Assembly: GCA_036511675.1 (NCBI GenBank)
Contig: DATCBU010000095.1
Coordinates: forward strand, 1 to 64,000
Direction of reading: 5' to 3'
Length of the DNA stretch: 64,000 nucleotides
Source of the DNA: Chersky-840 sp036511675
GTDB lineage: Bacteria; Actinomycetota; Acidimicrobiia; Acidimicrobiales; UBA8190
Notes under the pieces: generated by a model
What the model saw: only the letters and a program-made list of their open reading frames with translations
Told to the model about the DNA's origin: nothing
Databases searched by the model: none
In this document: one piece after another, positions 57,425 through 64,000 of the stretch
How positions within the stretch are numbered: the first letter of the stretch is position 1
Layout of the letters: each line of letters begins with the position of its first letter
Position numbers and translations under genes: made by a program

Positions 57425-58661
57425 CATGGGGTCCTCATCCGGACATCCTTCGGACATCGAGGCCCGGCTGCATCACGCCCTGGTCCACCGGGCCGGACAC
57501 GAACCGGCGCGGGGAGCGGACTGGGGTGACCTGGCCGGTCGCCTGGCATCTTCGACCCGCCGACGCCAACGCGTGCTGGCAGGTGTCGCCGCGCTGGCGC
57601 TGCTCGTCGGCGCCGCGGGCGGGTACTTCGGCGAGGCGGCGGCCTCGCCCGGCCCGCTGGCGGCTCGCGCCACGGGGTCTCGGACCCCGGCCAACGGCTC
57701 GGCGGCGACACGGGCACCGGGGTTATCGGGTCCGTCGTCGGCCGGGCCCCTGGCCATGTGTCCCGACGTGTCGGGCGGCTCAAGCTCGGCGACCGACGGC
57801 ATCGGGTCGTCGACGCGGGTGTTCATCCGCACCACCACCGACGGCGTGACCATCCGCGTCTACCAGACCGAGAGCGGGGTGTCGTGCTTCGTGCCGCCGA
57901 CACCGACACCGGCACCGGCACCGGCACCGACGACGACCGGCCCCAATTCCCCGACGGGGTCGACGGGGTCGACGGGGTCGACGGGGTCGATGATCGTGCC
58001 CGTCGGTCCGACGGGCCAGGACGTGACGGTCGAGTTGTCCGACGCCGACGCCGTGGGCCAGGGTGCGATCTCGTCCCCGCAGTGCGTCATGTCGCCTGAG
58101 GGGGGTGCCGTCGGGGGCTCAGGCGCCAGCGCCGGCTCCAACGCGCCGTCGGGCCCAGGCCCGGCGGTCACGGCGCCCACGATCGCATCGTCGACCACCA
58201 CCACCGTCACGACGCCGGGCGCGCAGACCCAGCCCTTGGCCCTCGTGCCCGGGGTCTTCGGGGTGAGTGAAGGCGACCCCGTGTGGTGGGTGGCGGTCGA
58301 GGTGTCCGGCGACGTGAGCTCGGTGCGGATGACCTTCCCCGACGGGGCCACCGATCAGATGGCACCAGTGGGCGGGATCGCCGTCCTCGCCCACCGTGTA
58401 TCCCCGGACGTCGCTTCTGGAGGCACAGGACCCGATGTCGTGCAGGGCAGCGTGCAGCTTGTCGGTGCCGATCGCAGTGTCGTGGACACGGTGGCCTTGC
58501 CGGAGCAGCCCTCGGTGGTCCCGGTTCCCGCGCCCGCATCGGGGACCGCACCGCTGAAGGAGGGATCGCAGTCGGTCTCTCCGGGTGTGATCGTCGCGTG
58601 CCCGCCGTCGACGACCCTCACGCCGCAGGCTCAATCGTCGGCGCCCACCGAAAAGCGGTAG
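57414..58661 (+). CDS. Membrane partner of the ECF sigma factor, probable anti-sigma
   Basis: Protein of 415 residues. Cytoplasmic part (about 1-48, ADWGDLAGRLASSTRRRQRV), one membrane helix at about 50-70, then a long Ser/Thr/Pro/Gly-rich outer region with a block of STG repeats and a C-terminal domain (about 275-400). The coupling to the sigma gene suggests anti-sigma function; no ZAS motif (HxxxCxxC) is seen. ATG 57414 has AGGTGG upstream. The outer domain has no recognised family. Confidence 0.7.
   Translation: MTDDMGSSSGHPSDIEARLHHALVHRAGHEPARGADWGDLAGRLASSTRRRQRVLAGVAALALLVGAAGGYFGEAAASPGPLAARATGSRTPANGSAATRAPGLSGPSSAGPLAMCPDVSGGSSSATDGIGSSTRVFIRTTTDGVTIRVYQTESGVSCFVPPTPTPAPAPAPTTTGPNSPTGSTGSTGSTGSMIVPVGPTGQDVTVELSDADAVGQGAISSPQCVMSPEGGAVGGSGASAGSNAPSGPGPAVTAPTIASSTTTTVTTPGAQTQPLALVPGVFGVSEGDPVWWVAVEVSGDVSSVRMTFPDGATDQMAPVGGIAVLAHRVSPDVASGGTGPDVVQGSVQLVGADRSVVDTVALPEQPSVVPVPAPASGTAPLKEGSQSVSPGVIVACPPSTTLTPQAQSSAPTEKR
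57953..57988 (+). repeat. 9-bp GACGGGGTC tandem repeat
   Basis: Four perfect copies of GACGGGGTC encode the STG-type repeats in the anti-sigma-like protein. Because the unit is 9 bp, copy-number change keeps the frame and would vary the length of the outer linker. Confidence 0.9.
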
Positions 58662-59344
58662 CCGATCCCGCGCACGGTGTGGAGCCAGCGCGGGCTGCTC
58701 TCTTCGGGCTCGAGCTTGAGGCGCAGACGTCGGATGTGCTCGGTCACCGTGGCGGGGTCCTGCCACTCCTGGGTCGAACCCCACACGTGCTCGAGCAGCT
58801 CTTCGCGCGTGAAGACCTGGTCGGGCGTGGCGGCCAGGAATGCCAGCAGGTCGAACTCCTTGGGCGTGAGCTCGATCGCAGTCCCGCTCACCATGACCCG
58901 GTGCGCGGCTCGGTCGATCACGAGCCCGTCGTGCTCGATCTGGTTCGTCGACTGGGTCGGTTGGCCCCGGCGCAGGACCGCCCGGATACGGGCGTCGAGC
59001 TCCGGCAACGAGCACGGCTTCACCACGTAGTCGTCGGCTCCGAGGTTCAGGACGCGCACGCGTTCGGACTCCTCGGAGCGACCGGTGAGGACGATGACGG
59101 GCAAGGCGCTGTCGCGGCGCAGCCGTGCCAGCACCTCCTCACCGTCGAGTCCCGGAAGCCCGAGGTCCAAGACGACCAGGTCGTAACTGCCGAGACTTGC
59201 CTCGCGCAGCGTGCCGGGCCCGTCGGCGGCCTCGCCCACGCGATAGCCCACCCGCTGGAGAAACAGCCGGGTGGCGGTGCGGCTGGCCATGTCGTCCTCG
59301 GCCACCAGCACCATGTGATCCTCGTCGGGCAGCGTCACAGTCAC
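58631..59344 (-). CDS. OmpR/PhoB-family response regulator
   Basis: Regulator of 237 residues. Receiver domain (about 9-125): acidic pair near 17-18, phospho-acceptor Asp60 in LVVLDLGLPG, Thr in VIVLTGRS and Lys in DYVVKPC. C-terminal winged helix with ELTPKEFDLLAFLA and TVTEHIRRLRLKLE. GTG 59344 has GGAGG upstream and overlaps the small upstream frame by GTGA. Ends overlapping the anti-sigma-like gene tail to tail by 31 bp. Probably partner of the hybrid kinase upstream. Confidence 0.93.
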   Translation of the reverse strand: MTVTLPDEDHMVLVAEDDMASRTATRLFLQRVGYRVGEAADGPGTLREASLGSYDLVVLDLGLPGLDGEEVLARLRRDSALPVIVLTGRSEESERVRVLNLGADDYVVKPCSLPELDARIRAVLRRGQPTQSTNQIEHDGLVIDRAAHRVMVSGTAIELTPKEFDLLAFLAATPDQVFTREELLEHVWGSTQEWQDPATVTEHIRRLRLKLEPEESSPRWLHTVRGIGYRFSVGADD

Positions 59345-59529
59345 AGAGATACCTCCGGTCGCACGTCATCCCGTCCCGTTGGTCGAGGTGCCCCCCACGA
59401 CCGCCCCTGCATGGTGTCCCGCTTGATCGTCAGGGTTCTTCCGGTGGCTGTGCCCGGCGCGAAGAGCCGGGGCACGTCGTCGTTGACGAGCACCTGCGCA
59501 CCCAGCGACAACTCTTCACTCCGGCTCAC
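59341..59529 (-). CDS. Possible small protein between hybrid kinase and response regulator
   Basis: An open frame of 62 residues starting at GTG 59529, VSRSEELSLGAQVLVNDDVP onward to DDVRPEVSL. It overlaps the kinase stop by 14 nt and the response-regulator start by 4 nt (GTGA), the coupling pattern used throughout this window. The first 30 codons have high GC at third position. No family is recognised; translation is unproven and it may be only a coupling frame. Confidence 0.45.
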   Translation of the reverse strand: MSRSEELSLGAQVLVNDDVPRLFAPGTATGRTLTIKRDTMQGRSWGAPRPTGRDDVRPEVSL

Positions 59530-62296
59530 CCTGCTTGGCTCCGATCTCGTAGTCCACAAGTCGAAGCAGAGCTTCGACGTCCACCGGCTTCGTCAGATAA
59601 CCCTCGACCCCGAGGTCGAGCATTTCCCTGATCCTGCTCGGCGTGGCGTCTGCGCTCACGACGACTACCTTTGTGTCGGCCAACTCAGGCACGGCCTTGA
59701 GCCGGTGCAGAAGCTCGTCACCCGGCAGATCTGGCAGGTGGAGGTCCAAAAGGACCAGGTCAGGGCGATGTTGCCGGGCGAGCTCGAGCCCCGCTCGGCC
59801 CTCTCCCGCTGAAATCAACCGGACGCCGGGACGCTTGGCGAGTACTTGCTCGACCAGGGCGGAGTTCGACGGGTTGTCCTCGATCTGGAGCACGATCACG
59901 CCCGTGCCCTGGGCGTGGACCGGCTCTTTGCCGTTGGGGCCATGGTCGACAGCCGCTCTCGGTGAGGACTGCTTCTGTGCAGGGCCGACCGGTGGCGCGC
60001 TCACCTTGGCCAGCGAGGGGTCGGCCGCCAGGAGCTCGACCCAGAACGTCGACCCGTGCCCGGGATAGGAGTCGACGCCGATCACGCCTCCCATGACCTC
60101 GACGAGCTGTTTCGACAGCGCCAGGCCGACGCCGGTGCCTTCGACGGCGGAACGCTCGGCTCCGAGCCTCGAGAACGGCACGAACAACTGGTCCTGCTTC
60201 TCGTGTGGGATTCCGGGCCCGGTGTCCCGCACTTCGAATCGCACCCGATCACCGTCGGCCACGCTGGTGCGAAACGCCACCGAACCGCCCCGGGTGTTGT
60301 ACTTGACGGCGTTGGAGCCGAGGTTGAGCAGGACCTGCAGGAGTCGCTGCCGATCGGCACGCACGCGCAGCACCCGTGACCCGTCGATGTCGACGGAGAG
60401 CTCGATGCCCGCCGCTTCGGCCACGGGGGCGAGCAGGGTGGTCACCTCGTCGAGGACCTCGCTGACCTCGACCGGTTCCGTGGACAGGCTGACCCGGCCC
60501 GCTTCGATGCGCGAGATGTCGAGAACCTCGTTGATTAGTGACAGCAGGTGGCGTCCCGCCACCTGGATCTGGTCGACGCTCGAGGCCTGCTCCGCGGGGA
60601 GCTCGTCCATCTCGAGCAGCTGGGCGAAGCCGAGGATGGCATTGAGAGGAGTGCGCAGCTCGTGGCTCATCCGCGACAGGAACTCGCTCTTGGCCTGGCT
60701 GGCACGCTCGGCGGCCACCGAGGCGTGGCGCAGTGACTGTTCGAGGTGCATCCGCTGGGTCACGTCGCGCGAGATCGTGACGGTGCCTGTGACGCGGCCG
60801 TTGTGGTCGAAGACGGGGCGGCCCCTGGTCTCGTAGGTGCGGAGCTCACCCCCGGGGAGCCGTCCCGTGGTCACCACCGGATCGGGGCTCTGCTCGCCGG
60901 CGACACATCGGGCGATGAGTTGGTCGAGGACGTCGCGGTCCAGGTCGTCGCGCACGGTGTCGGTGGTCCCGATCACGTCCGCCAGGGGCGAGCTGCCGAG
61001 GACGACCTGTCCCGAGATGTCGCGTACCACGATGGTGTCGGGTGATGCGTGGAAGATGGACTCGAGCAGGAACCGACGCTCGTCGGCGGCCCGTTGCGCC
61101 ACATGGCGATCCGACACGTCGACGAGGTAGGCGACGAGCCCTTCGAGCTCCCCGGAGGGGCCCCATTCCAGGGTGTACACGGCCTCGGCTTCGCGCCAGT
61201 CTTCCGAGGCCGGGTCGCGCCGGAATCGCAGCAGGATCTCGCGTCGTTCCCCGTTGTGCGCCGTGCCCTCGACCAGCGCCTCGCGCAGATGGTCGGCCGA
61301 ATCAGGATGGAAGCGCTCCATGATCCGACTCGGCGACGCGATGGCGTCTTCGGCCGAGATCCCGAAGAGCCGGTCGATGTTGGGGCTGGCATAGGAGAAG
61401 CGCTGGGTGCCGACGTCGTAGCGCAACGACACGATCGGGCTGGCGGTGAGGATGTTCTCGAGCTCGGCTCGGGCGCGGTCGCGCTCTTCGGCTCGCTCGC
61501 GCAATTGGGCGGTGGTGTCGAGCAGCCGCGCCGAGAGCCGGCCGATCTCGTCGCGCCCGCTGGGCACCTCGGCAGGTGTCTCGCCGCGCTCGAGCTCCTC
61601 GGTGGCTCGCTCGAGGCGACGTAGTCGGCGGACCACACCGGTGGTGAACAGCTGCGACACCAAGACGCCGCCCGCCAGCGCCAGGACCACGGCGGCGATC
61701 ACGATGGCGGGCAGGACGATGTTCGAGGTGTGGATGTCGGACTGCTGGCTCACGATGATGGCGCTCTGGCGACTCGTGAGTGAGGAGATGTCGCTGCGGA
61801 GCGTGTCGGTCTGGGCCTTGACCGATTGCAACAGGGCGCGCACCGCAGTCGACGGCGTCGGGGAGGGTTGTTGGTGTTTGAGGCGGGCCAATGCCGCCAC
61901 GAGGTGGTCGGTGTCGCGCTGGATGGCCCGGCCCGAGAGCGCTCCGGTCCCCGAGCCCAGGGTCAACACCTCGAGCTGGCCGAGCTGGGGGGGGACCGCC
62001 GTCTCCGCCCTGGCGTAGGACGTCTGGAACGACCGGTCCCCGCTCAGGAGGTAGTCACCGAGGCTCGTCTGCGCCGACAGGAGGCTGTTCTCGAGCGTGG
62101 TGGCGGCGTCGACGATCTGGCGGGAGGTGCTGGCTACGTCCTGGGCCCGGTTGTCGACGTGGGTGAACCACGACGTGGATCCGAGCACGATGAAGAGGAT
62201 GGCGATGGGGACGGCGATGACAACGAGCCCCTTGGTCCGCATGGAGCGGTCGACCCATCTGGTGCCGAGCCGTTGCCCACTCGACGCGTCACGCAT
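59516..62296 (-). CDS. Hybrid sensor histidine kinase with receiver domain
   Basis: Membrane kinase of 926 residues. Helix at about 22-44, CHASE3-like extracellular domain (about 45-190), second helix at about 193-215, HAMP (about 216-270), PAS domains at about 275-395 and 405-515, HisKA with His545 in SRMSHELRTPLNAILGFAQL, HATPase (NAVKYN, DTGPGIP, GTGVGLALSKQLV) and C-terminal receiver with Asp851 in VLLDLHLPD. It can phosphorylate its own receiver and the downstream OmpR-type regulator. Start ATG; no strong site seen. Confidence 0.93.
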   Translation of the reverse strand: MRDASSGQRLGTRWVDRSMRTKGLVVIAVPIAILFIVLGSTSWFTHVDNRAQDVASTSRQIVDAATTLENSLLSAQTSLGDYLLSGDRSFQTSYARAETAVPPQLGQLEVLTLGSGTGALSGRAIQRDTDHLVAALARLKHQQPSPTPSTAVRALLQSVKAQTDTLRSDISSLTSRQSAIIVSQQSDIHTSNIVLPAIVIAAVVLALAGGVLVSQLFTTGVVRRLRRLERATEELERGETPAEVPSGRDEIGRLSARLLDTTAQLRERAEERDRARAELENILTASPIVSLRYDVGTQRFSYASPNIDRLFGISAEDAIASPSRIMERFHPDSADHLREALVEGTAHNGERREILLRFRRDPASEDWREAEAVYTLEWGPSGELEGLVAYLVDVSDRHVAQRAADERRFLLESIFHASPDTIVVRDISGQVVLGSSPLADVIGTTDTVRDDLDRDVLDQLIARCVAGEQSPDPVVTTGRLPGGELRTYETRGRPVFDHNGRVTGTVTISRDVTQRMHLEQSLRHASVAAERASQAKSEFLSRMSHELRTPLNAILGFAQLLEMDELPAEQASSVDQIQVAGRHLLSLINEVLDISRIEAGRVSLSTEPVEVSEVLDEVTTLLAPVAEAAGIELSVDIDGSRVLRVRADRQRLLQVLLNLGSNAVKYNTRGGSVAFRTSVADGDRVRFEVRDTGPGIPHEKQDQLFVPFSRLGAERSAVEGTGVGLALSKQLVEVMGGVIGVDSYPGHGSTFWVELLAADPSLAKVSAPPVGPAQKQSSPRAAVDHGPNGKEPVHAQGTGVIVLQIEDNPSNSALVEQVLAKRPGVRLISAGEGRAGLELARQHRPDLVLLDLHLPDLPGDELLHRLKAVPELADTKVVVVSADATPSRIREMLDLGVEGYLTKPVDVEALLRLVDYEIGAKQGEPE

Positions 62297-62424
62297 GACG
62301 GCACCTCTCAGCGAGGAGCGGTACCTCTCACCGAGGGGAAGTGCAGTGCGGAGAGGCCGACGCGTTCCTCGTCAATCGAGGATACCGAGGGTGCGGTGGA
62401 ACCGCCTTGATACCCGACGCGCAA

Positions 62425-62449
62425 CGGCCCCGGAATGGCTCCGGGGCCG
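62425..62449 (-). terminator. Hairpin downstream of whiB
   Basis: CGGCCCCGGA (62425-62434) pairs perfectly with TCCGGGGCCG (62440-62449) around ATGGC. It lies 29 bp after the whiB stop. On the plus strand TTTTT follows at 62467-62471. It separates whiB from the hybrid-kinase gene and is probably a terminator. Confidence 0.7.
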
Positions 62450-62477
62450 AATCGGTTGTGCGTGCGTTTTTAGGTGA

Positions 62478-62768
62478 CTACGAGGCGCGTCGGCGGGCGG
62501 CGAGCCACGCCTTGCGGAGCTTGCGGCGCTCCTCCTCCGAGGTGCCACCCCAGATGCCTGATTCCTGGTTGGTGGCCAGGGCGAACTCGAGGCAGGGCTC
62601 GATGGCCTCACACGCCCGACATACCCGCTTGGCCGCTTCGATCTGGTCGATCGCCGGCCCGGTGGTGCCGACGGGGAAGAAGAGGTCGGGTTCGGTGTAC
62701 CGACAGGCCGCAACCTTGCGCCAGTCGTCGGCATCCCATTCGACCGAGCGGTTCCACATGAGTGCCAC
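62478..62768 (-). CDS. WhiB-family Fe-S transcriptional regulator
   Basis: Small regulator of 96 residues. Four cysteines hold a [4Fe-4S] cluster: Cys22 in VAACRYTEPDLFFPVG, Cys50, Cys53 and Cys59 in VCRACEAIEPC. GIWGGTSEEERR is the G[VI]WGG turn before the basic C-terminal helix RRKLRKAWLAARRR. GTG 62768 has GGAGGAGG 5 nt upstream. WhiB proteins bind sigma-A region 4 (family knowledge) and are found only in Actinomycetota and their phages. Confidence 0.95.
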   Translation of the reverse strand: MALMWNRSVEWDADDWRKVAACRYTEPDLFFPVGTTGPAIDQIEAAKRVCRACEAIEPCLEFALATNQESGIWGGTSEEERRKLRKAWLAARRRAS

Positions 62769-62822
62769 GATTACCTCCTCCGGTACGGTCCAGTTCCGGG
62801 CGCTTCTGACCGTCCGCTCCTT

Positions 62823-62836
62823 GTGAACCCGTTCAC
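62823..62836. promoter_or_regulatory. GTGAAC-CC-GTTCAC palindrome upstream of whiB
   Basis: A perfect dyad with 6-bp arms, 55 bp upstream of the whiB start. Its position suits an operator. The binding protein is unknown. No clear -10/-35 was found between it and the gene. Confidence 0.45.
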
Positions 62837-63081
62837 TTGGCAGGCCACAGGGGTTGGCCGCCACGGGAAACGGTGAATGTGAAGCTACTCCCAAGCGCTC
62901 ACCCCTGCAAGCGCGAAGAAGATCCGGAGGGGCTCAAAGACCAGGGAATGGCGGGGAAATGCTCGAAATAGGGTGCACCTGCCACCGTCGCCACGGGCAA
63001 CAAGCGTTGCAGAGATTGTGTCGGTCGGTTCGGGATCATCCATCACCTCCGCTCGATGCGAGGGTCGGCGGTCGGACGCCC
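62837..63081. other. Intergenic region without a recognised gene
   Basis: Upstream of whiB beyond the palindrome I see no supported gene, repeat or terminator up to the relic frame at 63082. Short open frames here have no family resemblance. Confidence 0.4.
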
Positions 63082-63239
63082 ATGTTGCCGCGGCGCCGTA
63101 ACGACCCTGGCCAACCCGACCAGCCCACCGAGGGGGAGTTCGAAGAGCGGGTCGCCGCGCCCTGAAGGTGAACCCCAAGGGCCTGTCGAGGAAGCACCGG
63201 AAGCCGAAGATCGGGGAGCCTGGCGACACACCCGCATAG
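63082..63239 (+). pseudogene. Frameshifted small gene relic
   Basis: Starting at ATG 63082 the frame reads LPRRRNDPGQPDQPTEGEFE to ERVAAP and stops; one frame over, the sequence continues as RALKVNPKGLSRKHRKPKIG to a stop at 63239. Joined by one frameshift near 63155-63167 they give a basic protein of about 52 residues of a type often placed before HEPN-like genes. No firm family; low confidence. Confidence 0.3.
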
Positions 63240-63302
63240 GCCGTTGGCGGTCATGTGGGCAACAGGGCACGACAAGGTTTCAGGGGATCACGATGCCCGG
63301 AC

Positions 63303-63530
63303 GTGATCCAGCGCATCTATGCGAGCGGACTCCTTGAGCGAGTACCTGGAAACCGAGCGCAAGCCGAGCAGATGGCCGAGAGCGAGGGCTTTGGCCTCGT
63401 GGCTACCCCTGGCCACCTAATCAAATGGGTCAAGGACCCTGACTCCTGGCTCGTCGCCTATGAGAAGGAATCAGGGCTCTGTGCGTTGGCAAAACGAGCG
63501 TGCGCATGTCAGGGATTCCGTGGACTCCTC
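63303..63530 (+). pseudogene. HEPN-like gene fragment truncated at the tnpB element
   Basis: GTG 63303 starts IQRIYASGLLERVPGNRAQA, then later DPDSWLVAYEKESGLCALAK and CACQGFRG. The spacing (L-RV-x2-N, then DP...AY...AL...QG-R) resembles small HEPN-domain proteins, but the resemblance is weak and key residues are altered. Similarity stops at about 63525 and the frame continues only antisense to the tnpB end. Codon use is less GC-rich than the core genes. Confidence 0.3.
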
Positions 63531-63587
63531 CCGCAACCGGGCGTACCGTGGTTCTGGGCGTCCCTCGACCCCCCCTGGGGCGCCCAA

Positions 63588-63630
63588 GGCGGGGCGTATG
63601 GGACGGCCTGTCCAGGTCCCACGCCCCGCC
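63588..63630 (-). ncRNA. Strong hairpin downstream of tnpB, candidate omega-RNA part or element end
   Basis: GGCGGGGCGT (63588-63597) pairs with ACGCCCCGCC (63621-63630), and GGGAC (63600-63604) with GTCCC (63616-63620): a 15-bp stem with one 2-nt bulge. It lies 39 bp after the tnpB stop on the minus strand. In IS200/IS605 elements the guide (omega/re) RNA covers the 3' end of tnpB and the right end, so this could be its scaffold or the end hairpin. A terminator is the alternative. Confidence 0.4.
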
Positions 63631-63668
63631 GCATGAGATGCCGAAATGACTCATCGTTGGGTAGTGGG

Positions 63669-64000
63669 TCAATTTGCCGACCCGTCACAGGCCGAAGCCT
63701 GTCGGGCCCTACCGGCCCGCAAGATGTTCATGGCCGCGTTCACGTCGGCGTGGGCCTCGTGACCACACGCCCGGCACCGGAACTCGGCCTGAGTTCGCCG
63801 GTTCTCCCTGTCGAGGTGCCCGCAAGACGAGCACCGCTGTGAGGTGTGGCGGGGGTCCACGGCAATGACCTCGCGACCAGCGTCTTCCGCTTTGTACGCG
63901 ATGAGCTGCAGTAGCTGTCCCCACCCGGCGTCTGAGATGGAGCGGTTGAGGCCGGCCTTGGCCGCCGCTCCATTGGGTTCGTAGGCGCCGTCCTCACCCT
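63669..64000 (-). CDS. tnpB: TnpB-like RNA-guided nuclease, C-terminal part (runs off edge)
   Basis: The minus-strand frame is open from the right edge to a stop at 63669, showing about 110 C-terminal residues. It has KAGLNRSISDAGWGQLLQLI, AVDPRHTSQRCSSCGH and RCRACGHEAHADVNAAMNIL: the zinc ribbon CxxC...CxxC and the third RuvC-type Asp in ADVNAA. This is the OrfB/TnpB family of IS200/IS605 and IS607 elements, whose members are RNA-guided DNases. The N-terminal two thirds are outside the window. No tnpA is visible. Confidence 0.88.
   Translation of the reverse strand, partial: GEDGAYEPNGAAAKAGLNRSISDAGWGQLLQLIAYKAEDAGREVIAVDPRHTSQRCSSCGHLDRENRRTQAEFRCRACGHEAHADVNAAMNILRAGRARQASACDGSAN

Noticed and set aside
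63531..63842. Plus-strand frame continuing over the tnpB end
   Set aside because: It is antisense to the TnpB zinc ribbon and has no protein-like features after about residue 75.

Overview
The window is high-GC DNA with dense genes, GTG starts and many 4-nt gene overlaps. A WhiB regulator, DUF3107 followed by paired ArsA-like ATPases, a mycothiol-dependent maleylpyruvate-isomerase-type protein, a wax ester synthase/DGAT, a SufR-like regulator and several promoters that seem to give leaderless mRNAs point to Actinomycetota. The mix of lipid enzymes, Liv-type uptake and System I cytochrome c maturation fits an Acidimicrobiia-like lineage; this is inference from gene content, not a placement.

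Layout. 1-3.6 kb: a (GCGGT)n tract at the edge, then a PadR / ABC ATPase / FtsX-type permease operon. 3.9-5.4 kb: an ECF41 sigma factor with its partner carboxymuconolactone-decarboxylase protein and a matching promoter. 5.5-9.7 kb: a repeat-rich surface protein, a decayed FtsX permease fragment and a membrane-anchored metallopeptidase. 9.8-12.8 kb: an alpha/beta hydrolase, then an HxlR regulator divergent from an MFS exporter, sharing one palindrome. 12.8-23.3 kb: lipid and uptake block (broken Gfo/Idh oxidoreductase, WS/DGAT, HSL-type hydrolase, three-polypeptide Liv transporter, SDR, amidohydrolase). 23.3-28.0 kb: valS and cysS head to head. 28.1-28.9 kb: a cold-shock gene split by a 493-bp inverted-repeat element carrying a small lipoprotein gene. 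28.9-36.5 kb: MFS transporter, acyl-CoA dehydrogenase, phosphatase, DUF4395, TetR, glycosyltransferase, enoyl-CoA hydratase, gmd. 36.5-44.3 kb: ccdA and a continuous ccmABCDEFGHI operon. 44.3-51.1 kb: Fe-S genes (cysteine desulfurase, SufR-like regulator, Mrp), dGTPase-like gene, DUF3107 and two ArsA-type ATPases. 51.1-62.8 kb: signalling block (PAS-GGDEF, O-methyltransferase, PHP phosphoesterase, PdtaS-like kinase, ECF sigma with a membrane partner, OmpR-type regulator, hybrid kinase, WhiB). 62.9-64 kb: accessory DNA with relics of a small gene pair and the 3' end of a TnpB gene running off the edge.

Common threads. Several regulators (PadR, HxlR, SufR-like, ECF sigma) have a TAnnnT or ECF -10 box placed so that transcription starts at or next to the start codon. 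Lesions are frequent in the accessory parts: an FtsX fragment, a frameshifted oxidoreductase, an interrupted cold-shock gene and a truncated gene beside tnpB. No rRNA, tRNA or CRISPR array was recognised.
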